This document shows positions 34,024-42,900 of a stretch of DNA of 64,000 nt, in pieces. Where the stretch lies: positions 1 to 64,000 of the forward strand of contig JAPFFF010000063.1 of NCBI GenBank assembly GCA_039105265.1, written 5' to 3'. The notes beneath the pieces are model-generated. The model made no database searches and was not told the DNA's origin. It saw only the letters and a program-made list of their open reading frames with translations. The stretch comes from Tritrichomonas musculus. Its lineage: Eukaryota; Parabasalia; Tritrichomonadida; Tritrichomonadidae. Every line of letters starts with the position of its first letter. Within the stretch, counting starts at the first letter, position 1. A program made the translations under genes and the position numbers.

Positions 34024-35310
34024 ATGCTTGTTGCTTTTTTTATTATTGCATTCTCGTTTTTTGATAGGCGACGAAAATTAGCCAATAGATATTTAAAGAA
34101 ACTTAGTATATCATTGAAATCTTCAACTGAACTACCTTCAGAAATGTATCCACAAATAACAGCAGCAATTTCTACTGTCCTTTTCAAAAAAGGGAAAAAT
34201 TTAACTGAAGTCAACAATATCAGTGATGCAATAATTCATTGTAGAGGATGCTCAGGAAAAGATATTCCAGCCGGACCTGACTTATTAAAGGAATTAACAT
34301 ACTTCGACTCATACAAAGAATTATTTGATACAAAAAATGGCACTATTGCGCGTAAACTTTCAGAACTTCTTTTATCAGCCGCAGAAAAAGCAGATGAAGG
34401 TTATCTTAAAGGATCAGGATCTCAAGTACTTAACTGTTTAACTCTTGGTCACTACGTTCCTAAATATGAGTATAATATTCCATTTAAATGCACAATTACA
34501 GACGGCGTTCGTACATGTAAAGCTGTAGGTAATGTGACATTTAGCGGGCGAGATTACTGGGACTTCGAGTCGCTGTCGTCCAACTCGTTCTGGGAAAACC
34601 TTGTAACAGAGAAAATCCCAGAAATTCTTGTCAATCTGAAAGGTCCGTCGGTTCCATTTGGAATCCCTTTCAATGACTCTGTCCACTACAGCCTCACAAG
34701 GGAAGTGAAGAAGGCAGAAGCGCCAGCAACAACGCAGCCAACGAATCAGCCAACTTCGCAGCCAGCAACCTCAATTGTAACTGAAAAACCAACTATTGTG
34801 GTCACTTCACAACCGACAACCGTTCCTTCTTCTCCTATCGTTGTCACTTCACAGCCTACAACCGTTCCTTCTACTCCTGATGTGGTCACTTCACAACCGA
34901 CAACCGTTACGGTTACTACTGAAAAACCAACCGCTCCTATTGTTGTCACTTCACAACCGACAACTATTCCTTCTACTCCTAGCGTTGTCACTTCACAACC
35001 GACAACTATTCCTTCTACTCCTAGCGTTGTCACTTCACAACCAACAGTTGATTCTTCCTCGAATGCGCACGATCCTTCTTTTGTTGAGCCTGAGTCTACA
35101 GGAGACGGATCTGAGGCAAGCAGCAGCAAATCCGGTAAGAAAAGCAATAAGGCTACATACATTGTTATTGCTGTAGTTTGCATTGCTGCTGTTGCAGTTG
35201 TTGCTTTTGCTGTAACTTGGTTTGTAGTTAGAAGAAGGAATCTAAACGACAATGTCCAAACAGACCAAATTGCTGATCAAGCCTCCATGCAGATGTCTCT
35301 TATTCCATGA
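34024..35310 (+). CDS. Type I membrane glycoprotein with mucin-like stalk, 428 aa
   Basis: Residues 1-14 are hydrophobic (MLVAFFIIAFSFF) and could be a short signal peptide or anchor. About 20-225 is a folded ectodomain with cysteines and N-glycosylation sites but no family I recognise. About 228-355 is a Thr/Pro/Ser stalk built of repeats such as PSTPSVVTSQPTT, a likely O-glycan carrier. About 377-398 is a strong membrane span followed by VVRRR and a ~25-residue cytoplasmic tail. This is the layout of a parasite surface protein. An upstream start was not found, so the N-terminus is less certain than the rest. Confidence 0.8.
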   Translation: MLVAFFIIAFSFFDRRRKLANRYLKKLSISLKSSTELPSEMYPQITAAISTVLFKKGKNLTEVNNISDAIIHCRGCSGKDIPAGPDLLKELTYFDSYKELFDTKNGTIARKLSELLLSAAEKADEGYLKGSGSQVLNCLTLGHYVPKYEYNIPFKCTITDGVRTCKAVGNVTFSGRDYWDFESLSSNSFWENLVTEKIPEILVNLKGPSVPFGIPFNDSVHYSLTREVKKAEAPATTQPTNQPTSQPATSIVTEKPTIVVTSQPTTVPSSPIVVTSQPTTVPSTPDVVTSQPTTVTVTTEKPTAPIVVTSQPTTIPSTPSVVTSQPTTIPSTPSVVTSQPTVDSSSNAHDPSFVEPESTGDGSEASSSKSGKKSNKATYIVIAVVCIAAVAVVAFAVTWFVVRRRNLNDNVQTDQIADQASMQMSLIP

Positions 35311-35382
35311 GTAAAAAAGTTTAATATTAAAAGTCTGTTTTTTTTTTTAATACAGTAATAAAAGTTTTTATTAATAAATAAT

Positions 35383-37626
35383 TCAATGGAAGAATTGTCT
35401 GGAGAGATTGGCAACTTCTTCGTTAACAACATATGGAATTGGATTGTTATAGACTGAATACGCAATTAATGATCCATTCAATCTGTTAACTTTTCCTTCG
35501 TTTTTAGCTTTAACAAGTGATCTCATCAAATCACTTGAATACAAAACGTAGCAGAGAGACGAAATGTTGTTATTAACAATAACCCAGTCATATTTGAAAT
35601 ATAACTGGACTGAATAATTGTTAAGGAATGTTTCAATATGATGAATTTCACCTTGATAACCGTAAACAATTGACAACTTGCAGTAATAAAAAACATCATT
35701 CGTCGATGCCTGTGAGATATTGATTCCTATTCGTTTGTTATTATTATTCTCATTATTATTATTGTCATTACTATTGTTGTTAATTTCATTATTATTGTTG
35801 TTATTGTTAATTTCACTATTATTATTGTCATTATTATTATTGTTATTGTCATTATTGTTATTGTCATTATTGTTATTGTCATTATTGTTATTGTCATTAT
35901 TGTTATTGTCATTATTGTTATTGTCATTATTATTGTTATTGTCATTATTATTGTTATTGTCATTATTGTTATTGTCATTATTGTTATTGTCATTATTGTT
36001 ATTGTCATTATTGTTATTGTCATTATTGTTATTGTCATTATTGTTATTATTGTCATTATTGTCATTATTGTTATTATTATTATTATTGTTATTGTCATTA
36101 TTATGGTCAAAGTTCTTATCATAATGATTCATTTCAAAATATTTATTTTTGATATCATCATCAATGTCATCATCATAATTTGCATTGTTGTCAATTATCT
36201 CATTTTTAATAATGGTAGCATTACTGCTTCCATTATCTTTGCTTCTGCTATTTCCATCCTCATCTCTCACTGTTTCACTAACAATTAAAACAGGGAAGCT
36301 TGAATACCTGAGCCATGAATTAAAGAAGCCCGAATAATCAATTTTCAAAGTCATGTTTACTGTTCGAATGAAATCATTTATGTCTGCACATTTATTTTTG
36401 TATGTGTTCAGCCAATTTGAGCAAACCATAAAGAAAGCCTCCCTTCCAACGATGTCATAAAACATTTTCAACACGTAAGCTCCCTTTGAATAGACTAGTG
36501 AATCGAACAATCCTTTCCACCTCACCTCAGATTCAGGCGGGACAACTTTGCCCCCTCTAAAGTAACGAAAACTGTGCATTCCATCGTGCCAATTAAACAT
36601 CTCCATTGCCTTAGCATCAGGCGCGTAATCATCCATGATCAAGTATTGGATAAACTGCGCAAAGCCTTCATTCAGCCACAATGAATCCCACCATTTAATT
36701 GCAACGAGATCTCCGAACCATTGATGAATAACTTCATGCATAACAACACGTGCTTTCCACATGAAATGATCTCTTCGACTGTAATCTTGAAGAGTGATCA
36801 AACCGTAATTTTCCATTCCATTCGGATTCCCTTCATACGAGATCAATTGAAGATGTGGAAGTTCGTATTTGGCACCAAAATTTTGCTCTAGCCATTCAAC
36901 TGAAAAAGTGGCAACTTGCAAGAGTTCATAAAATAATTCTTCCCGCCCAGTTAAGGCATAAAATATTACTGGTGTGTCGTTGATCGTTGAGCCTTGAATT
37001 GATGAAAAAGTGCCAACACAAATACATAGTAAATATGTGCACATTGGTGGAGTTGGTTGGAATTTAAGCTCCTTTTCATCTTCACAATCTGTTTGGCTTT
37101 CAACTGGCATATTCGATATACCTGTTAAATTTGAATGAATTTTGATCGTCACAGTAAAAGAAGATCTGACACATGGCTCATCAAAGCAGGGAAGAAGCCA
37201 TTGAGCTCCATTTGGCTCGAAATCTGTTAGATAATTCCCTTTATGAACAAAGATTCCCCGCCTGTAACGTAAGTTTGGAAGAATTGTATAATCAATTTTA
37301 ATTGGATATGATGAAATATCTATTAGTTCATCAGAAGAGCGTTGAATTATTAATTTTGGATAATCTACTGTGTATTCAAGTGGTAAATCATTTTGAGTAA
37401 TCTTTTTTATGGTAAGATTTGTATTTAAAAGTAATGTTACGGAATTTGAATCAGAGTTTTTCTTAAAAGTAATAGTTACGCTTGCATCAAATGGATACAT
37501 TTCTTCTTTATAATGTATATATAAATCATAATGAGTAGGTATATAATTTTGTGGTAGTCTTTCAATCATTAAAAATGATTTAATGAATATGAAAATTTTG
37601 AATGTATCAAACGGTAACTTTTTCAA
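35383..37626 (-). CDS. M1-family zinc aminopeptidase with Asn/Asp tract
   Basis: Removes N-terminal amino acids from peptides. The zinc site HEVIH (about 297-301) is followed by the third ligand in NEGF 18 residues later. An exopeptidase motif GMEN (about 269, in place of GAMEN) and the catalytic tyrosine region YSKGAYVL (about 375) are also present. Residues about 505-630 are a long Asn/Asp low-complexity insert. After it only ~115 residues follow, so the usual C-terminal helical domain is missing or unrecognisable. The start is probably Met20 (37569; MIERLPQNY), because TCATTT lies 9-14 bp upstream of it (37573-37578) as an initiator. The 5' 19 codons would then be leader. Confidence 0.88.
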   Translation of the reverse strand: MKKLPFDTFKIFIFIKSFLMIERLPQNYIPTHYDLYIHYKEEMYPFDASVTITFKKNSDSNSVTLLLNTNLTIKKITQNDLPLEYTVDYPKLIIQRSSDELIDISSYPIKIDYTILPNLRYRRGIFVHKGNYLTDFEPNGAQWLLPCFDEPCVRSSFTVTIKIHSNLTGISNMPVESQTDCEDEKELKFQPTPPMCTYLLCICVGTFSSIQGSTINDTPVIFYALTGREELFYELLQVATFSVEWLEQNFGAKYELPHLQLISYEGNPNGMENYGLITLQDYSRRDHFMWKARVVMHEVIHQWFGDLVAIKWWDSLWLNEGFAQFIQYLIMDDYAPDAKAMEMFNWHDGMHSFRYFRGGKVVPPESEVRWKGLFDSLVYSKGAYVLKMFYDIVGREAFFMVCSNWLNTYKNKCADINDFIRTVNMTLKIDYSGFFNSWLRYSSFPVLIVSETVRDEDGNSRSKDNGSSNATIIKNEIIDNNANYDDDIDDDIKNKYFEMNHYDKNFDHNNDNNNNNNNNNNDNNDNNNNNDNNNNDNNNNDNNNNDNNNNDNNNNDNNNNNDNNNNNDNNNNDNNNNDNNNNDNNNNDNNNNDNNNNNNDNNNSEINNNNNNNEINNNSNDNNNNENNNNKRIGINISQASTNDVFYYCKLSIVYGYQGEIHHIETFLNNYSVQLYFKYDWVIVNNNISSLCYVLYSSDLMRSLVKAKNEGKVNRLNGSLIAYSVYNNPIPYVVNEEVANLSRQFFH
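35727..36115. repeat. Coding microsatellite (AAT/GAC) in the aminopeptidase gene
   Basis: A run based on TTATTGTCATTATTG (plus strand) encodes NNDNNN-type repeats on the minus strand. The repeat is in frame throughout and likely varies in length between strains. Confidence 0.9.
37573..37586 (-). promoter_or_regulatory. Initiator-like pair upstream of the aminopeptidase
   Basis: On the minus strand TCATTA and then TCATTT occur just before the ATG at 37569. Both fit TCAYTW, and the nearer gives a leader of under 12 nt. This decides in favour of the second methionine as the start. Confidence 0.5.
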
Positions 37627-38359
37627 TGTACATTCAAAAGAAATTATCGTAAAAAAATTTTTCTAAATATGTGTTTTTTACAAGATTATTTGGTAAATAG
37701 TAAATTATTTGATCGATTTGCTTAAAATTAATATTCTATATTAATTCAATGGCAGTTGTAAAAATTGGCCATTGTAAGGTTAAAATTTTATACACATCAC
37801 ATGAACAAGTCAGAAATCATATGATAATCTTTATATATTTGATTAATGAAATTCTTCTTTTTTGAAAAAGCGTTTACCAATCGATCCAAAAAACATTACT
37901 TTGCTTATAGTCAAATAGTATTTAAAAAATTAAAACTTTTTCAAATAAAATAAAAAAAAATCGTATTATAATTGTAAAGAGAATATTAATGCTTTATTAT
38001 TATATCACAAAGTATAGATATTGGTGTTTAAATTTTCTTTTTATAAGAGCATTATCATGGGTGCTCATGTATATTTTCTTTTTGGAAAATATTTATGGAA
38101 TTAAATTTTTACAATTTATTGAATTAGTCATCAATGATCAAATCATTAAATAAGATTATAAAAATGGAATAAATCCTCATCTGAATCAGATTGCCAAATA
38201 TTATTCTTTTTTAGATTTATTTTAGTTATTTTTACGAAATAATATAAATTGTAATTCAATTTTTCATTCTATAAAAAGATATATATATGAATAATTTAAT
38301 TTTTTTTTTGAATTCATAAATGGCCAGCAGATAAGGCTAATTTTTTTTTTTACTGAAAA
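37627..38359. other. Divergent intergenic region
   Basis: This lies between a minus-strand and a plus-strand gene and should hold both promoters. It is AT-rich. A 38-codon plus-strand frame at about 37750 starts MAVVKIGHCKVKI, but nothing supports it as a gene. Confidence 0.45.
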
Positions 38360-39661
38360 ATGAGTGAAAACCAGATCAAGCTTAAAGCTTCATGTATTTA
38401 TAATGTTCCTCTTCAAATTGATGAGAAAGATTTTTTCTTTATTGTCAATGGTCAGACCTTTAAAACAAGTCGTTTAATTTCAGATCTCTTATCTCCAAAT
38501 ATCAGTCGAATTCATTCAATAGATCCTACATTTGATAAATTTATAATTAAAACGCAGCAGTTAGGTGATTTTTCACAAATTCTTAAGCTTACTTCATTTG
38601 AAAATCAAGAAATTTCGTTAAAAGAAATCGGTTTTATTTCAGAAGTCATTGAAATCCTCGGAAATGAAAATTTCAACATTTTAAGAGAAGATGAATCACA
38701 AGAAATAACAATTGATAATGTCATTGATTTAATACGTCAACATGAGCAGTGTCCTCAATTTTTTTCAGAAGAACTTGACGATGAAATTGATTTTGTTTCA
38801 TCTCACTTTTTTGAAATTTTTGACTGCGAAAACGAAGAAGAATTGATGAATATTTCAATTGAGACATTAATTCAAATCATTGGTAATAAGAAGCTTCGAT
38901 TGAACGATGAAGATCAGCTGTTGAATATCGTTAATTATCTTTATTCAAATCAAACAAAGTACTCAATTTTGTATGAAGAAGTTTGTTTTTCAAATGTTTC
39001 AATGAATGAAATGAAAGAATTCATCAAAATTTATGATGTCAATGATTTAACTAGTGAACTTTGGCAGAATCTTTCTGATCGACTTATATGTGAAGTCAAA
39101 AATAATGAAGTATTGAAAAAAAGCCGTTATAAAGAAAAAGTTGACACTTTTTCAAAGGAGAATGGAAATGAATTCAGAGGCATTCTGAATTATTTCATGA
39201 AGAAAACAGATGGAAATATTGAAGATGAAATTACAATTTCATCGTCTTCGTATTTCAATAATTCTGATGTTTATAAACCATTCAATGTTATTGATTCTGA
39301 TGAAAATGAAAAATATTTTTGGTCCAAAGATTTATTGAACAGTTGGATTTGCTTCGACTTTAAAGACCGTCGTCTGATTTTATCTGACTATTCAATAAAA
39401 TCAATTGATGTTGGTCCAAATTATAGTCATCCACGCAGTTGGGCAGTTGAGGGATCAAATGATAACCATTTCTGGGAGATTCTTGATTTACAACAAAATT
39501 GCTCCTATTTGAATGGGCCAAGCCTTGTTCACACATTTCATATTCATAAAAGAAATTTAAATGAATTTAGATTTATAAGATTGCGTCAAACGGGACCAAA
39601 TTGGAGAGGAAACAATTTTCTTGCATTTAAATCATTCGAATTATTCGGAAAGCTAGTTTAA
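38360..39661 (+). CDS. BTB-like/F5-8 type C (discoidin-like) protein, 433 aa
   Basis: The N-terminal ~100 residues (DFFFIVNGQTFKTSRLISDLLS) resemble the BTB-like start shared by many trichomonad proteins. About 100-250 is a helical BACK-like region. A coiled linker follows, then about 290-433 is an F5/8 type C-like beta-sandwich: NVIDSDENEKYFWSK, SWICFDF, YSIKS, HPRSWAVEGSND and FRFIRLRQTG. Such domains bind carbohydrate or lipid head groups. There is no signal peptide, so a cytoplasmic role (for example as a ubiquitin-ligase adaptor or scaffold) is possible but unproven. The gene is complete. Confidence 0.82.
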   Translation: MSENQIKLKASCIYNVPLQIDEKDFFFIVNGQTFKTSRLISDLLSPNISRIHSIDPTFDKFIIKTQQLGDFSQILKLTSFENQEISLKEIGFISEVIEILGNENFNILREDESQEITIDNVIDLIRQHEQCPQFFSEELDDEIDFVSSHFFEIFDCENEEELMNISIETLIQIIGNKKLRLNDEDQLLNIVNYLYSNQTKYSILYEEVCFSNVSMNEMKEFIKIYDVNDLTSELWQNLSDRLICEVKNNEVLKKSRYKEKVDTFSKENGNEFRGILNYFMKKTDGNIEDEITISSSSYFNNSDVYKPFNVIDSDENEKYFWSKDLLNSWICFDFKDRRLILSDYSIKSIDVGPNYSHPRSWAVEGSNDNHFWEILDLQQNCSYLNGPSLVHTFHIHKRNLNEFRFIRLRQTGPNWRGNNFLAFKSFELFGKLV

Positions 39662-39733
39662 TCATTTTCAGAAAAATGATTTCAATACTCCTTCTGAAAA
39701 TATTCAATGAGTTCTCACAAAAAATAAGGCATT

Positions 39734-39819
39734 ATGGATTAATTTTAGAATAGTTGTACTTTTATGAGGAGACTTCAAAAAGTGGAAAATCCTCAGAAAA
39801 AATAATCTAAATAAAATGC
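39734..39819 (+). repeat. Dispersed SINE-like unit with A-tail (copy 2)
   Basis: Matches 24132-24227 in the same orientation with several substitutions and indels. It lies in the 3' flank of the discoidin-like gene and ends in about 17 A. Confidence 0.6.
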
Positions 39820-39902
39820 AAAAAAAAAAAAAAAAATCTTTTTATATTTTTACATAATTTTTACCGAGTCGAGACCCCGCGGCTGGCGGTAAGAATCGGT
39901 AA
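39820..39902. repeat. Palindromic element (copy 2), partial and inverted
   Basis: Matches the reverse complement of 24228-24368 but lacks about 38 central bases and the distal inverted repeat. It ends exactly where LINE sequence begins, so it marks a rearrangement point that removed the LINE's 3' end. Confidence 0.65.
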
Positions 39903-42900
39903 CATGATATCCATCTGCCCACAAAGGCTGCAGCGGTTACTCAACTGAGGATTTCTGTGAGCTGCGAGCGAAGCCGTCATTAGTGAGTTCGTTCGCCCTT
40001 TGATAGCGAATCTGACAACAGAATCTGCCATTAAAGCATTCGGCTTCATAAAGAAGCTACTCAATGGAGAGTTCTTCAATGTCACAAATGAGTGACCTTT
40101 CATTTCATGTTGGCATAACTCTGAGAAGTAACGATCATTCAAAATTTTCATTATGCGTTTGACAACATTTGATGTTTTTACATCAAACGTATTTTCATTC
40201 AATAAATCATTTAAAGTAAAAACGTTATCTTTATATAACAAGCCAACATTGAGATCATGTAAAGCTTTAACGCAACGGGCTAAGATGTTCGACGTCCCGC
40301 GGTTAAGCCTAGAGAAAAGTGAACCGTTATCCTTGTCTTTCAGATGCAGAAACGGAGAAGTCAAGTCGATGGCAGCATTTCTGAAGATGATCTCAGCTTC
40401 ATCAGAAGCTTTGATCATTTCTCTGATGTTTTTATCGTCAGACTCCATAAGTGAGACGTAAAGTCTGATAGTCAGAACTTTCTGTCGGTCTGTTAATTTC
40501 TGTAGATACAGGCTCCCATCGTTTTTCGCCGTGTAAAACCAAGCAGTTGGAATTCCAGCAGCCCCGATCATTTTTGACAATCTCCCGCGAATTAATTCAT
40601 CTAAACGGTCGAGACCATTAGTCGGGGCTGTGTTCGCCATCAGTTCATAATCAATTTTGGGAATGACGAAACGTTTGATGGCGTCCACTGCTAAGATGTT
40701 CGACGTCCCGCGGTTACGCTTTGCATCTAACGCACCATTGTCTTTAACTTTCAGGTGCAAGAACGGTGAAGTCAAGTCGATGGTAGCATCCCTGAAGATG
40801 ATCTCGGCTTCATCAGAAGCCTTGACCATATCACGGATGCTTTTATCGTTAGACTCCATCAAGGCAATGTAGAGTCTGATAGTGAGAGCTTTCTAGCGAT
40901 CTGTGAGTTTCTGTATGTAAAGACCGCCATCGTTTTTCGTCGTGTAGAACTAGGCGGTTGGAATACCAGCAGCACCGATCATTTTGGACAGCTTGCCCCA
41001 AATGAGTTCATCTAAGCGACTGAAGCAATTTGTCGGTGCTGTGTTCGCCATCAGTTCGTAGTCAATCTTGGGAATCACGAACCGTTTGATGGCGTCAACC
41101 GCTTGTGTGAACCGAAGAGCGCTGCCAGTAATTCGAATGACGTCCTTCGTCATGTCTTCGATTCGCCGAAAAACGTGATGTTTACGCTGCGAAGATTTGC
41201 ACGCGATTGGAAGTCCGAGATACGTTGTATTGTTCTGAATACTGATGTTATCAATACGTCCTCCAGCAATGGTGAAGTTGTCGTTCAACACACTGCGAGA
41301 ACCATTGTGAGCAACGTATGTGAAAGCGTGGCACTTCTTGCAGTTGATCTTCATGTCGCCAGCATAACTGCAGAAGTGCTCCACGACCGAAAGCAAGTTC
41401 TTCATCCCGACTTCCGAGTCCGAGAACACAATGATGTCATCGGCGTAAGCTTGAACGGTTGTCGCTGAGTCCAACCAATGATAACCGTCCTCCTTGCAAG
41501 CGTTCAACCGCGCGAGGAGAGGTTCGATACAAATGTTGAATAACGTCGGACTCAGCGGACAACCTTGCTTGACGCCTTTGCGAAAACAGATAGAATTAGA
41601 TCGTCTGTTGTTGCTGATGATCTTTGTCGAAGAGTCTCTGTACGAATTAATAATCGTTTTAACAAAAGAAAGATCAAAGCCAATGTCTGTAAGATTCTTT
41701 TTAATAAGTTTATGTGGTACGGAACCAAATGCATCAGAAAAGTCGATCGTCGTGATGTAGAGTGACTTTTGGTTCCGTGCAGCATCGTGTATCATCTCAT
41801 CAACCACAGTTGCATGCTCAGCCGCCCCAGCTGGAATACGCATGAATCCTTTCTGACTCGGTGATATGAACCTATGTTTTGAATTCAGCGTTTGAAGCGA
41901 GCGGCTGATGTGACGCATTAGCATCCGATAAATCGTCGGAGTGATGGTAATAGGACGCCACGAATGGGCGTCGTCAGGGTCTCTTTTCTTAAACAACATG
42001 ACGGTTTTGTTCATTTTCAACACCTCCGGAAAGAGACCCGTGTCAAGCATGCAACACAACACATTCTTGATGATCGTCACCGTGACACTCCCGCCAACCT
42101 TCCACACACCATTTGAAATGCCGTCGCATCCGACGGCAGACAGATTGGATCTCGATCTGACCGCTTTGAGAATAGCTTCTTCGTTGAGGATGAGTGATTT
42201 GAGTTCATCAGAATTATTCGATGAAATTCTACGCTGAAGAGTGTAAACACCATCTGGGTCATCCCCGAGAGCAGCAGCATCGCTCCACGAGGACCCGTAC
42301 ACGTTCTCGAAATCTTCGACTGGGACGACACATTCCGGTGTGTCGTCGTTCAACACGAACCAGTCGAGTGTACGTTTGGCGTCTTCAGCGTAGAATTTCT
42401 GAAGGAACTTCTTGTAGCCAAGCGAGGAAGGAGAGTTGTTGAGAATCTCCAATTCCTCTAGCTTGGCACGTATGAATTTCATCCTTTCATCGTAATGCTC
42501 ATCGTAAATCAAACCGTCAATTGAGTCCAAGTCACCACTCCCAAGAAGTTGAGAGAACTCCAAAGGAGCCTGTGACAGAAAGCGAACAAGCTTCTCTTTG
42601 ATGTCTGCGATGACATTACGTTGAGGTTGATCGAGATCTTCATCAGTGATGTGAATGCGAGAATGCAGAAGTTCAATACCAGCGATGAATTTGGAGGCCG
42701 ACTTCATCTGAATCGGTGTCTCCAAGGAATGCGGGCGACGAATCTTATCTGAGCCTCTCCGTGCCGAACGTACGATCTTCCTAATCGACTTCCGTAGAAT
42801 GAGAATGATTTTCGAAATCATCCCTTCGCAGAGAAGCATTCGGCTGCTCTTTTCCAAAGAGTCAGAGAGGTTAATAGCTTCATTATACCAATTGAGAACA

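Noticed and set aside
35720-36124. 134-codon poly-leucine frame
   Set aside because: This is the microsatellite of the aminopeptidase gene read in the opposite direction.
37750-37866. 38-codon frame in the divergent intergenic region
   Set aside because: Too short, no recognised similarity and no second copy to test it.
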